Assembly (NCBI RefSeq): GCF_015714725.1
Contig: NZ_WBKM01000245.1
Location: 1 to 64,000 of the forward strand
Direction of reading: 5' to 3'
Source: Nostoc sp. WHI
GTDB lineage: Bacteria > Cyanobacteriota > Cyanobacteriia > Cyanobacteriales > Nostocaceae
Length of the DNA: 64,000 nucleotides
Made by a program: the position numbers and the translations under genes
The notes under the pieces: model-generated
Seen by the model: the letters and a program-made list of their open reading frames with translations, nothing else
The model's database searches: none
What the model was told of the DNA's origin: nothing
Shown: piece after piece, positions 30,101 through 38,354 of the stretch
How the letters are laid out: the number at the start of each line of letters is the position of its first letter
How positions within the stretch are numbered: the stretch's first letter is position 1

Positions 30101-30951
30101 TGCTCGATGAATCTTCAATATTTCTAGATAAAGTTAGGCTGAAGTGGCACTATCGCAGTAAACACGAGAGTTTAATTGCCTTCTCAAATCAAAATTTTTA
30201 TGATTCAGAGCTTTTGACTTTCCCAAATCCAGCAAAAAATCCTAATCTAGGCGTTCATTTTAAATACGTTCCAGAGGGAATCTACACCCCTGGTGATAGT
30301 GGACAATATAATATCCGCGAAGCACAAACAGTAGCAGAACTGACAATACAGCATTGTCTGGAACATTGTCGGGAACATCAGGATCTTTCTGAACTTTCTT
30401 TAGGAATTATTGCGCTAAATGAATCTCAAGCAGAAACGATTCGAGACAAACTACAGCAACTCAGTTCAAATTATCCAGACATACAAGAATTGTGTCAAGA
30501 AGATTCGCGTAATTTCTTTATTAAACCACTAGAAAGAGTTCAAGGAGACCAGCGAGAAGTAATTATTTTTAGCTTTGGGTTTGGGTTTTATGAAAATAAA
30601 GAGGATCTAAATCACAACTTTGGGCTTCTAAGTAAATCAGGAGGAAGGCGGCGGCTAAATGTGGCAATAACTCGCGCTCAAGGTAAATTTGTGTTAGTAG
30701 CTTCCATCAAAGCAGAAGATTTTCAGCCTAAAAAACCAAACGAAGAGATAACACTGTTGAAAAAGTATTTTGCTTATGCCGAAAATGGTGGTGAAAAATT
30801 AGAAACGCAGTTTGATAATAATTTTTCCGAATATGATTTTCTTTTTGAAGATGATGTATATCAAGCTCTAACACAGCAAGGATACAGCGTGAAAAAACGG
30901 GTAGGTCGTTCAGCCTATCCCAAGGTTATAGTTATATGCTTTTTCGTATAG
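27148..30951 (+). CDS. DUF4011-SF1 helicase, C-terminally truncated
   Basis: 1,267 residues. The N-terminal DUF4011 domain (about 5-180; NPLLDFRKSN, LFLILGTLTWFD) is followed by a superfamily I helicase core. Walker A is QGPPGTGKSQTIAN (about 290-303), with a long coiled insertion carrying CLRCGYW, Walker B VVIFDEASQVC (about 927-937) and C-terminal motifs RVQGDQREVIIFS and RRLNVAITRAQGKF. Such proteins normally continue into a Vsr-like endonuclease and often DUF3320; this arrangement matches the reported Hhe antiphage design (from memory). Here the Vsr region begins (EDDVYQALTQQGYSVKKRVG) but stops after AYPKVIVICFFV, so the nuclease is lost. It may be a pseudogenised defence gene or a nuclease-less helicase. 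Confidence 0.85.
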   Translation: MSNGINPVIQQKIKDWRDKLAGSSNSNPLLDFRKSNKPKIEVLTPPLILFNNLAGYESESISFKELRTNPTEADLIKLLDKLGTEAKKTIKEKGFISLFLILGTLTWFDTAKPQEKKEKDKLVSPLLLIPVELQKKGKKPPEYTLCSTDEDISINFLLVNKLRDEFNITLPEAETLQKFGYEEFINAVRIAIGEKQDWQLEETAYITLFDSIKTAMIKDLEQNQEIIANHPLLQGLALQEAPENRNYIKTITDKELDTINPELIYQICNADSSQQLVIEAAKAGLSFVVQGPPGTGKSQTIANIIAELIGKNKKVLLVAEKETALDAVYKTLRDSEPSLEDLCLKLHHKGTTIKELVKELNQTKSHLSQRNETESQQEKRDIFFQKLRDCRQSLNSHTTSLHHKYQPINKSAFELYGELLKLGRELDTILEFNTYNLEEWSEQRLLLQAKDLLNNLGQFEPFFRGRQKTVWSSSPIRRWNSDVSRDLRQNIDNLQQGIQLATRTTNRLRELLNIEPANTLLALDKLQLAIAHLIEVPPRFPKNWLRGTILNTLQQNFDELKDDIVELQRIGSDLSTKYINEFLSWNLPELRKFKQRFQNYRGSFRCLRCGYWRTRRSLVSLQKVKNRVTDQKLLEDIDNALKHHDILNKLKDTTHQYHRAFGSFFEAEMPSLDAIEQALNWLKGLQSYSLPSKEVAVVVSSSENLQELRTLLTNLQTSRNLIIEGFEFLKQHFHQEPMTKPGELERKSLYEVENFLNKAQKELVLFQQCLDCEQLVEKLEDIGAKDFLLKLRESNIQPNFWFLVLQQGIYKDWLQYILDSTELRNFNQKRHEQKLEEFSQLDNEQYQVAIQRLRQLHAERWKKWSEQPEARTQIQLLEKQNTLNKGHKKIRQFIKEASKLVTTLKPFWLMSPLAVSQYIEPEVVEFDVVIFDEASQVCTEDAVPSIMRAKQVIVVGDNKQLPPTYFFKSNASGGEDEEQEIYDSLLDESSIFLDKVRLKWHYRSKHESLIAFSNQNFYDSELLTFPNPAKNPNLGVHFKYVPEGIYTPGDSGQYNIREAQTVAELTIQHCLEHCREHQDLSELSLGIIALNESQAETIRDKLQQLSSNYPDIQELCQEDSRNFFIKPLERVQGDQREVIIFSFGFGFYENKEDLNHNFGLLSKSGGRRRLNVAITRAQGKFVLVASIKAEDFQPKKPNEEITLLKKYFAYAENGGEKLETQFDNNFSEYDFLFEDDVYQALTQQGYSVKKRVGRSAYPKVIVICFFV

Positions 30952-31292
30952 AAAAGCGTAAACAGCAAGATTGGGAGTCATTAGAAACTATAAAAGAGCT
31001 AGTTACTCAAGCTCAAAATGCTATTTATTCAGGAGAATATGAGAAAGTAAAAAAATTTATTTTACCTGCTATTGAAATAGCTATTCTCCAAAGTCCTGAT
31101 GTAACGAAAGCTGACCGAGGCAATATGAGATTAAAAATTGGAGAGGAATTGAAGGAACTTGGTTTGCAATCCACAAAAGTGCAAAAGCGATCGCTTTACT
31201 CAATTATGCAGCGACCTTTGCCACAGATTGACGCAGCAACAGAAGCTGAATTAGCTTCTCTAGAGCAGCTTTTCCAGCAAAGTTATCAATAA
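30936..31292 (+). CDS. Hypothetical protein, 118 aa, downstream of the truncated helicase
   Basis: This charged helical protein (ESLETIKELVTQAQNAIYSG, then EYEKVKKFILPAIEIAIL) starts inside the last codons of the helicase in another frame (16-bp overlap). I do not recognise it. It could be an independent gene, or coding sequence fused to the broken helicase by the same deletion that removed the Vsr region. No good ribosome site precedes the ATG, which favours the second view. A palindromic C-rich repeat follows. Confidence 0.5.
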   Translation: MLFRIEKRKQQDWESLETIKELVTQAQNAIYSGEYEKVKKFILPAIEIAILQSPDVTKADRGNMRLKIGEELKELGLQSTKVQKRSLYSIMQRPLPQIDAATEAELASLEQLFQQSYQ

Positions 31293-31347
31293 ACTAGCCT
31301 CTAAATCTGTTGTGTAACACTGTTATCTAAGCGCAGAGTAAGCAGAG

Positions 31348-31412
31348 AAGGGGAAGTCGGGGAAAATTCTTCTTTTCTTATATTCCCGACTCCCCACTCC
31401 CCACTTCCCCTT
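31348..31412. terminator. C-rich palindromic repeat between convergent genes
   Basis: Arms AAGGGGAAGTCGGGGA and TCCCCACTTCCCCTT pair around an AT-rich loop. The right arm includes tandem ACTCCCC heptamers, like the short tandem repeats of heterocystous cyanobacteria. The position between convergent genes fits a bidirectional terminator. Confidence 0.5.
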
Positions 31413-32136
31413 AAATATGAATTCCACATTCTGTTTTATTACTTCCCCGCCAGCGTCCGGCGCGTTCGTCTTCGCCTTCGCCGATTTTGGTGGTGATGGG
31501 TTCGTCGCCGATGCTGGGATAACCTTTGTCGTGTAGAGGGTTGTAGATGACTCCGTGTTCAGCCACGTAAAGCCAGCTGTGTTGGCGTGTCCAGGTAGCT
31601 ATAGGATTTACTTTCAGCCGGCCTTTACCATCTAATTCAAATATGGGCATATTAGCACGGGTTACTGCTTGATCACGGCGGCGTCCGGTGATCCAAGCGA
31701 CGCTGTTGAGTTCGTCTAGACTCCGTTGCAGTGGTTCAATTTTTGTAATGTGGTGGAATTGAGTAATATCTTTGTCCCAGAGTTTTTCGCCATATTTGGC
31801 TTCAAAGGCTTCGCGGGTGTCTACATCTGGAGTTTTGTAAGTTTGCAGATCCAGATTGTAGACTTGTTTAGCTTTGGCAACTAATTCTAGGCTTTCGGGG
31901 AAGTGGTGCAAGGTGTCGAGAAATATCACAGGAACTGGATGCTTCAGTTCACTGTAAAGAATATGAGTAATTATCATGTCATCCACATTAAAGGCGCTGG
32001 TTTGCACCAGTGCCGTTGGGATATTCTCTATAGACCATGCCAGTATGTCTTTTGGAGTGGCAGTTTCAAATTGCTGATTTAATTGCTCTAAGTCAAAAGC
32101 GATCGCTTGGGTTCTAGATGCCGTGGAGACTGTCAT
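31411..32136 (-). CDS. cysH: Phosphoadenosine phosphosulfate reductase
   Basis: 241 residues. CysH reduces PAPS to sulfite with thioredoxin in assimilatory sulfate reduction. Visible features are the nucleotide-binding segment TSAFNVDDMIITHIL, the loop VIFLDTLHHFPESLE, WITGRRRDQAVTRA and the C-terminal catalytic cysteine in KTECGIHI. There is only that one redox cysteine and no CC...CxxC iron-sulfur set, so it is the PAPS-specific, cluster-free type rather than an APS reductase. Standard length. Monocistronic. Confidence 0.94.
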   Translation of the reverse strand: MTVSTASRTQAIAFDLEQLNQQFETATPKDILAWSIENIPTALVQTSAFNVDDMIITHILYSELKHPVPVIFLDTLHHFPESLELVAKAKQVYNLDLQTYKTPDVDTREAFEAKYGEKLWDKDITQFHHITKIEPLQRSLDELNSVAWITGRRRDQAVTRANMPIFELDGKGRLKVNPIATWTRQHSWLYVAEHGVIYNPLHDKGYPSIGDEPITTKIGEGEDERAGRWRGSNKTECGIHI

Positions 32137-32423
32137 GATAATCTTCTTTTCAAATAATTTCTACCTTGATTAAGATTTATCTTACCCCATAAAGGCGCGT
32201 ATTCCGCTCGGAAATTAGGTAATTATTATGTTCGGGAATTACTACATTATGGGCACTGAGCGCTGTTCTATTTTTAATACTCAGTAAAAACGAATACACG
32301 AGGAATAATTCTCATATTCATTAAGAAACTTTACGGTAATTTAAGTTTTACAGGAATTTTATCAATATTTATACTGATGTTGATATGGTTAAGAAACTAT
32401 TAATAAACAGGATTTTACTTACA

Positions 32424-32528
32424 ATGAAAAATTCAAAATTCCCCAATCCATTAGGCGAATCGATGATTATGGGTGCTTTGATCATGTTGACCAGCGTTAG
32501 CATCATTACGATAATGAACTTTTTCTAA
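32424..32528 (+). CDS. Small single-span membrane protein, 34 aa
   Basis: A 34-codon ORF: a polar start MKNSKFPNPLGESM, then one hydrophobic helix IMGALIMLTSVSIITIMNFF. It is preceded by a CAGGA stretch 12 bases upstream and followed 38 bases later by a textbook terminator, which strongly suggests a dedicated short transcript. The family is not recognised. It would sit in the cytoplasmic or thylakoid membrane. Small one-helix cyanobacterial proteins often associate with photosynthetic complexes, but nothing here shows that. Confidence 0.6.
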   Translation: MKNSKFPNPLGESMIMGALIMLTSVSIITIMNFF

Positions 32529-32565
32529 GATAAAGACTTCTAATTTTAGCAATAAAACTTTACAA

Positions 32566-32594
32566 AGCCCGGCTCGTTTTGAGCCGGGCTTTTA
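32566..32594 (+). terminator. Strong rho-independent terminator
   Basis: A perfect 10-bp GC-rich stem AGCCCGGCTC / GAGCCGGGCT with loop GTTTT is followed by TTTT. It sits just after the 34-aa membrane-protein ORF on the plus strand. Confidence 0.85.
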
Positions 32595-32761
32595 CATTTT
32601 TTATCCAGACATATTTGCCTATTAGCACTGGTTAAAAGGGCATTGGTAAATTCAGCGTGTCCCATGCCCCTTTACCGAATTTAAACTTGTTACCAAAATA
32701 ACTGTCCATGAACGGTTGTAAATGAGATGATGGAGTAATTAGAGAAAAAGGTGAACAATTG

Positions 32762-33115
32762 TTATCTTTCTCCTTCCGCTTTTTGTTGCAGAATGGCATC
32801 ACAGTATTGAATGAGAATTGTCAAGCGATCGCTAATCGTTTGAAGTCTCGCTTGTACAGTAGATGCCTGCCGCGCTCCTTGGAAAAACATCACATCTATT
32901 TCCAACAGGTGCAGTTGCTTGCTTATCTCCGTTTGATAAGACTGCACTTGCGAGTTTTCATCAGCTATAGGCACAATCTGCTGCCGGAAAAATTGCTGCA
33001 ACGAGGCTACGCCTTGCCGCAGTTCGCCAGCATCAATTTGGGTAGTTGTGGCATCGGAGCGTAATTGCTCTAGCAAAGTTACGAGTGCCAGATATTTCTC
33101 ACGGTTTAAAGACAT
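32762..33115 (-). CDS. patD: PatD-like heterocyst frequency control protein
   Basis: 117 residues, all helical, with MSLNREKYLALVTLLEQLRS, the middle ELRQGVASLQQFFRQQI and the C-terminal RLQTISDRLTILIQYCDAIL. I recall this pattern as PatD, a small protein of heterocyst-forming cyanobacteria that moderates the fraction of cells becoming heterocysts and belongs to the NtcA regulon. No membrane segment or enzyme motif is seen. A GTA...TAC pair lies upstream, but with 10 rather than 8 bases between, so I do not call an NtcA site. It is divergent from the RelA/SpoT gene. Confidence 0.6.
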   Translation of the reverse strand: MSLNREKYLALVTLLEQLRSDATTTQIDAGELRQGVASLQQFFRQQIVPIADENSQVQSYQTEISKQLHLLEIDVMFFQGARQASTVQARLQTISDRLTILIQYCDAILQQKAEGER

Positions 33116-33195
33116 CCAGTGCTAGTTAAGATAGTATTAATGTCAAGTAATTTTTCTTCTACAATAAACTTTCTTAAACACTTATCAGCACTAAA

Positions 33196-33222
33196 AGCCT
33201 CAAATCGTTATTGTTTGAGGCT
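33196..33222. promoter_or_regulatory. Hairpin between divergent patD and RelA/SpoT genes
   Basis: Arms AGCCTCAAA and TTTGAGGCT pair perfectly around TCGTTATTG. On the plus strand it is followed by TTGTTTG, on the minus strand by TTTT. It lies upstream of both genes, so it is either a terminator or attenuator in a 5' leader, or a dispersed repeat. Confidence 0.4.
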
Positions 33223-33274
33223 TTGTTTGCCATCAATGGATTTTCAATCTTATGATCCTTGAAACTCACACTGG

Positions 33275-33409
33275 ATGACTACTATAGGTACTTGGAGAAT
33301 CATCCTGACACTGTTTTTTCTACCCGTCTTTGGGCAACAGCGTCTTTTGACGGCGATGCTGCTAGTCTTGTCTATTTCACACTTATCCACCGATCCCCTA
33401 TCAACCTAA
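33275..33409 (+). CDS. Possible leader ORF, 44 aa, before the RelA/SpoT gene
   Basis: ATG-to-TAA ORF of 44 codons (MTTIGTWRIILTLFFLPVFG, then LLTAMLLVLSISHL) with two hydrophobic stretches. Its stop lies 4 bases before the start codon of the (p)ppGpp enzyme, a spacing that would allow translational coupling. A weak GGA lies before the ATG. It could be a leader peptide, a tiny membrane protein, or chance; hydrophobic content and position argue mildly for a real ORF. Confidence 0.35.
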   Translation: MTTIGTWRIILTLFFLPVFGQQRLLTAMLLVLSISHLSTDPLST

Positions 33410-33413
33410 TTGT

Positions 33414-35684
33414 ATGAGCAGCATAGCTATAAATTCATCAGTTGATCTTGCCATTCCGGAATGGTTAAAAAAATGTCTAAAGGAGTCATTGACAACTAGC
33501 GGCGTAGCGGAAGATGACCGAAGACATAGTGATGCAGTCTTGATTGGTCGCGCATTTGAATTTGCTTACCAATTGCATCAAGGTCAATATCGCAAATCGG
33601 GAGAACCATATATTGCTCATCCCATTGCCGTGGCTGAATTGCTGCGTGATTTGGGGGGTAGTGCTGCTATGATAGCAGCTGGATTTCTCCATGATGTAGT
33701 TGAAGATACAGAAGTTACAAGTGAAGAAATAGGAGAGCGCTTTGGCCCAGAAGTGCGGCAATTGGTCGAAGGAGTCACCAAGCTTTCTAAAATCAATTTC
33801 ACCAGCAAAACCGAAAGCCAAGCCGAAAACTTCCGGCGGATGTTTTTGGCAATGGCGCAAGATATTCGGGTAATTGTGGTGAAATTGGCAGATCGTTTGC
33901 ATAATATGCGAACTTTACAATACATGTCAGAAGCCAGCCGCCGCCGCAGTGCTCAAGAAACGCGAGATATCTTTGCGCCCTTAGCTAATCGCTTGGGGAT
34001 CTGGCGGATTAAATGGGAACTGGAAGATTTGGCTTTTAAATATTTGGAACCGGAAGCTTTCCGCCAAATGCAGGAGTATGTTTCCGAAAAACGAACGGCG
34101 CGAGAAGAAAAATTGGCCAAAGCTACAGACATTTTGCGGGAACGTTTGCAGCAAACTGGAATTCACTGCCAGGATATTAACGGTCGTCCCAAGCATCTTT
34201 ATGGTATTTACCAAAAAATGCAACGGCAACAAAAGGAATTTCATGAAATTTACGATTTGGCCGCGCTGCGAATTATTGTTCAAACCAATGAGGACTGCTA
34301 TCGGGCGCTGGCGGTGGTTCATGATACTTTTCGCCCAATTCCTGGGAGATTTAAGGACTATATTGGACTGCCAAAGCCTAACCGTTACCAGTCGTTGCAT
34401 ACTGGGGTGATTGGCTTAACTGGTCGTCCTTTAGAGGTGCAAATTCGGACGATAGAGATGCATCATATCGCCGAGTATGGGATTGCAGCCCATTGGAAGT
34501 ACAAAGAAACAGGAGGTTCTAGCATTAGCCATTTGACAACCGCAGATGACAAGTTTACTTGGCTGCGGCATCTGCTGGAATGGCAAAGTGATCTCAAGGA
34601 CGCACAAGAATATCTTGATAGTGTCAAAGATAATTTGTTTGAAGATGATGTCTATGTCTTCACCCCTAAAGGTGATGTTGTACCTTTAAGTCCTGGAGCT
34701 ACAAGTATAGATTTTGCTTATCGCATTCATACCGAAGTGGGGAACCATTGTGCAGGGGCGCGGGTGAATGGACGAATAGTACCTCTATCAACACGGTTGC
34801 ACAATGGAGATATTGTAGAGATTATTACCCAAAAGAACTGCCATCCGAGTTTGGATTGGTTGAACTTTGTCAGAACTTCGGCAGCGAAATATCGGATTAA
34901 ACAATGGTACAAGCGATCGCGCCGCGAAGAAAATGTAGCCCGTGGACGAGAATTGTTAGAAAAGGAACTTGGTAAAACTGGTTTTGATAGTTTACTGAAA
35001 TCAGATGCGATGGAGACTGTCGCCGAAAAGTGCAACTATCACAGTGTGGAAGATTTACTCGCTGGTTTGGGTTACGGCGAAGTTACGTTAAACCTAGTGC
35101 TAAATCGTTGGCGAGAAGTTGCCAAGGGACAACAACCAGTTTCCACTGCGCCGCCATTTATCCCTAAAGAACCAACTACATCAAAAGCTTTGCGAGATGC
35201 ACCTGTAACTACCTTCCGCTCCACAGATTCGCCAATTGTTGGGGTAGAAGGTTTGGTGTATTATTTAGCTGGGTGTTGTACCCCGATTCCTGGCGAACCG
35301 ATTATTGGTGTGGTGACGCGAGGTAGGGGGATTTCGATTCATCGCCAAGGCTGCAATAATCTGGAGAGTGTGGAGTATGAGCGCCTAGTACCAGTCAGGT
35401 GGAACCCAGCCTCGGAAAATAGTGGTCGTCCGCACACATACCCAGTGGATGTGCAAATTGAAGCACTTGATCGCGTGGGAGTGCTAAAGGATATTTTGTC
35501 ACGTTTAAGTGACCAAGGGATCAATGTGCGTCATGCCCAGGTGAAAACCGCTATTAGTCAACCTGCATTGATGGACTTAGGAATAGATATACGCGATCGC
35601 TCTCAACTAGAGCAAGTGTTTGTCCAAATTAAGAAAATGAGTGACATTTTGAATATCCGCCGCGTTGGTCAAATTGACGAGTAG
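33414..35684 (+). CDS. Bifunctional (p)ppGpp synthetase/hydrolase (RelA/SpoT)
   Basis: 756 residues, the length of long RSH enzymes. An HD hydrolase domain contains HPIAVAELLRDLGG and the intact FLHDVVEDT (about residue 95), so hydrolysis should work. The synthetase domain has KPNRYQSLHTGVIG and IHCQDINGRPKHLYGIYQKM. Then follow TGS (VYVFTPKGDVVPLSPGATSI), a zinc-finger-like region with GCCTPIPGE...HRQGC and a C-terminal ACT domain. It makes and degrades the stringent-response alarmone in the cytoplasm. A possible short ORF lies just upstream. A hairpin at 35734-35766 follows. Confidence 0.95.
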   Translation: MSSIAINSSVDLAIPEWLKKCLKESLTTSGVAEDDRRHSDAVLIGRAFEFAYQLHQGQYRKSGEPYIAHPIAVAELLRDLGGSAAMIAAGFLHDVVEDTEVTSEEIGERFGPEVRQLVEGVTKLSKINFTSKTESQAENFRRMFLAMAQDIRVIVVKLADRLHNMRTLQYMSEASRRRSAQETRDIFAPLANRLGIWRIKWELEDLAFKYLEPEAFRQMQEYVSEKRTAREEKLAKATDILRERLQQTGIHCQDINGRPKHLYGIYQKMQRQQKEFHEIYDLAALRIIVQTNEDCYRALAVVHDTFRPIPGRFKDYIGLPKPNRYQSLHTGVIGLTGRPLEVQIRTIEMHHIAEYGIAAHWKYKETGGSSISHLTTADDKFTWLRHLLEWQSDLKDAQEYLDSVKDNLFEDDVYVFTPKGDVVPLSPGATSIDFAYRIHTEVGNHCAGARVNGRIVPLSTRLHNGDIVEIITQKNCHPSLDWLNFVRTSAAKYRIKQWYKRSRREENVARGRELLEKELGKTGFDSLLKSDAMETVAEKCNYHSVEDLLAGLGYGEVTLNLVLNRWREVAKGQQPVSTAPPFIPKEPTTSKALRDAPVTTFRSTDSPIVGVEGLVYYLAGCCTPIPGEPIIGVVTRGRGISIHRQGCNNLESVEYERLVPVRWNPASENSGRPHTYPVDVQIEALDRVGVLKDILSRLSDQGINVRHAQVKTAISQPALMDLGIDIRDRSQLEQVFVQIKKMSDILNIRRVGQIDE

Positions 35685-35733
35685 GTGTGCCAATTGGTAG
35701 GGTGGAATAGCACTTACTAAATCGCTGAATTTT

Positions 35734-35766
35734 AGATCCCCGACTTCTTTAAGAAGTCAGGGATCT
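35734..35766. terminator. Hairpin between convergent genes
   Basis: Arms AGATCCCCGACTTC and GAAGTCAGGGATCT pair with one mismatch around TTTAA. It follows the RelA/SpoT gene and precedes the 3' end of the tectonin gene on the other strand. GATCCCCGACTTC palindromes are also common dispersed repeats in these genomes. Confidence 0.55.
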
Positions 35767-35834
35767 TGGCAACAACTTGGGCTTAAGGGTTGCTCATTTC
35801 ACCCCACAGCTAGCTGTGCGCTCCTACGAGGATT

Positions 35835-37919
35835 TCATTCAACTGACAAAGTTTCTAGCTTAACAATCAGGTCATCAAAGTCTTGATCTCCGCCACCGTA
35901 AATATCCTCAAAACCGTATTCATTTGGCGATATGACTTTGACATGAGATTTGCCATCAGGATTAGCACCAGTATTGAAAAAGTAAGCTAGAGGCGGTTTA
36001 GAACCTTCATTTTTGGGGTTTTTCTCTAAAAATAGTGCTGGAGTGCCGTTAGCAATCAGGAACACACTATATTTAGGCCCACCCGGTAATTTATATTGGA
36101 AAGTTTGCCCTTTTTGATATGAACCTTGATCAGCATTTGGTAGCGGAATACGATTTTTAACCACGGTAGCAGCATAATCAGGATCTCCCGGTTTGACTCC
36201 AGCAGTGCTGCCATCATCATTGATCGCAAAGATACCAAAGCTATTGTTATAACCAATATTAGCAGGAACATTAACTGTGATTTGAACCTTGTAGGTTTTT
36301 CCAGCTTCAGTAGCTATGGTTCCCTTATCTGAAATCGGAGTGGCAGGTGTGGAAGTATTGGACGTAGAAGATGGTGGTGGGGCAATGGGTACGACAGAAT
36401 AAGGTACTTCCGTAAATTTCCAGTACTGACCTAAATAGTCTCCTGTATCTGCTATTGTAGGTTGCTTAGTGCTAGGGTTTAAATCTAGGGATTGACCATC
36501 ACCCAACGACTTAGTTGTCAATCGATAATAATCTTCATATCCACTACTATCAATTGGTGTGATTTTCCAGTACTGACCTAAATAGTCTCCTGTATCTGCT
36601 ATTGTAGGTTGCTTAGTGCTAGCGTTTAAATCTAGGGATTTTTCTGACCCTAACCACGCCGTTGTTAGTCGATAATACCCATCACTAACAGAAGTAAATT
36701 TCCAGTACTGACCTAAATAGTCTCCTGTATCTGCTATTCTAGGTTGCTTAGTGCTACCGTCTAAATCTAGGGATTGACCATCACCCAACCACTTAGTTGT
36801 CAATCGATAGAATTTACCTTCTTGTATTGGCACAACCTCAAATTTCCATTTGAAGTGATCGACTTTTTGGTTAGTCCATTGTATGACATTGGTTCCATCA
36901 GTTTTAACACCACCATATACAGCTAAAGCTTTGCCACTGTGTTTGGCGATGAGGTAGAAATAGCCTTCACCTGCATCCTCAAATTTCCATTTTTCGTTAT
37001 TATCACTGGTTTTTGCCCACTGGATGACATTAGCTCCGTCAGTAAACTCACCACCAGAGACATTTAAAGCTTTGCTACTGTGTTTGGCGATGAGATAGAA
37101 ATAGCCTTCACCTGCATCTTCTAAGTGCCATTTCGAGTTATTGGAACCTGTTTTTTGATACTGAATGACATTAGCCCCATTCTCAATCTTCTCTCCATCC
37201 ACAGATAGAGCTTTGTCACTGTGTTTGGCGATGAGGTAGTAGTCTTTTCCTGCGGTAGGTAGTGTTGAAGGCGAAGTGATTTCTTCCAACTTGAAAATAT
37301 CGTCGTTGGCATTGACACCCCAAACAGTACCATCTGCTGCAACTGAAACGTGTTTCAGGCTCCCGCTAATAAGTTCCCATGTATTATTAACATATTGAAA
37401 GATTTGATCGCTAGCATTAACACCCCAAATTTGAGAGGCAGAACCAACGGATATCTGTTTGAGTTGACCACTCATTTGCTCCCATTGCTTATTTCCCAAA
37501 TACTTGAAAATATTGTCGTTGGCATTGACACCCCAAACAGTACCATCTGCTGCAACTGAAACGTGTTTCAGGCTCCCGCTAATAAGTTCCCATGTATTAT
37601 TAACATATTGAAAGATTTGATCGCTAGCATTAACACCTCAAATTTGAGAGGCAGAACCAACGGATATCTGTTTGAGTTGACCACTAATTTGCTCCCATTG
37701 CTTATTTCCCAAATACTTGAAAATATTGTCCTTGGCAGTGACACCCCAAACAGTACCATCTGCTGCAACTGAAACGTGTTTCAGGCTCCCGCTAATAAGT
37801 TCCCATGTATTATTAACATATTGAAAGATTTGAGCGCTAGCATTAACACTCCAAATTTGAGAGGCAGAACCAACGGATATTTGTTTCAACTTGCCTGTTA
37901 CTGGCTTCCATGTAACCAT
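35835..37919 (-). pseudogene. Tectonin/ricin-lectin/DUF4114 protein interrupted by one TGA
   Basis: Read from the ATG at 37919 the gene is 694 codons with a single in-frame TGA at 37638-37640, where sister repeats have TGG (tryptophan in IWGVNAS). Order: six tectonin blades (LKQISVGSASQIWGVNA / LKHVSVAADGTVWGVNA), predicted as a six-bladed propeller, residues 1-235. Three ricin-type units follow (YFYLIAKHSSKALNVSGG, QxW motifs), then three ~50-residue FYRLTTKWLGDGQSLDLD units, a Pro/Ser/Thr linker and a C-terminal DUF4114 domain (YGFEDIYGGGDQDFDDLIV). It looks like a carbohydrate-binding or pathogen-recognition lectin; no signal peptide is seen. The second part alone (from 37499) keeps about two blades. 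Stop readthrough, recent mutation or sequence error are all possible. Confidence 0.85.
37350..37919. repeat. 213-bp tandem repeats encoding paired tectonin blades
   Basis: Nearly identical 213-bp units (71 codons, two blades each) start at 37350, 37563 and 37776; the third is complete except for its last, diverged bases. Differences are only a few per unit, including the C-to-T change at 37639 (plus strand) that creates the TGA. Such identity indicates recent expansion or gene conversion. Confidence 0.85.
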
Positions 37920-37995
37920 ACTTTTCCTTTTTTTAATTCAGTTTCGGACAATTTTTGAGCTGCTTTTTACAACAATAAGAGCAGATCCACAGTTC

Positions 37996-38058
37996 TCAAT
38001 ATTTCAGAATATTGATGAGAAGACAAGAACACTTAAGACATTTAAGACAGTTAAGCAA
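37996..38058. promoter_or_regulatory. Palindrome and direct repeats upstream of the tectonin gene
   Basis: A 20-base palindrome TCAATATTTCAGAATATTGA spans 37996-38015. Three repeats TTAAGACA, TTAAGACA and TTAAGCAA follow at an exact 9-bp spacing (38033-38058). Both lie in the 435-bp gap upstream of the minus-strand tectonin gene and could be operator sites; no regulator is identified. The rest of the gap (to 38354) holds nothing I recognise. Confidence 0.3.
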
Positions 38059-38354
38059 ACATTCATCTAACCTTCATATAACAGCTTGATTACTTTATGC
38101 TAACTTTACAATACCTTTTTTATTGGCGTTGTTGCGTGAATAGGCAAAATGGCAAATTTTACTTATCGCCTATATTCTCTTGCCGCCTAGCCCAACGATG
38201 AAGACCAAAGCCCATATCGCCTTGGCAACCGTTGTGCTTAGAATGGATATTAGATCAACACAAAGAAAAGAAACCTAAAGACCCGACAATTTATGTACCT
38301 CGATAATGATGGATGATTAATATTGATGAGTGTCTATATTGATTCCAAATCCCT

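Noticed and set aside
32759-33064. 101-codon plus-strand ORF opposite the PatD-like gene
   Set aside because: It is the antisense shadow of the minus-strand patD frame, which has family-like sequence; the plus-strand translation has no recognisable features.
33116-33190. NtcA site upstream of the PatD-like gene
   Set aside because: A GTA...TAC pair is present, but the spacing is 10 bases instead of 8, and no properly placed -10 element follows.
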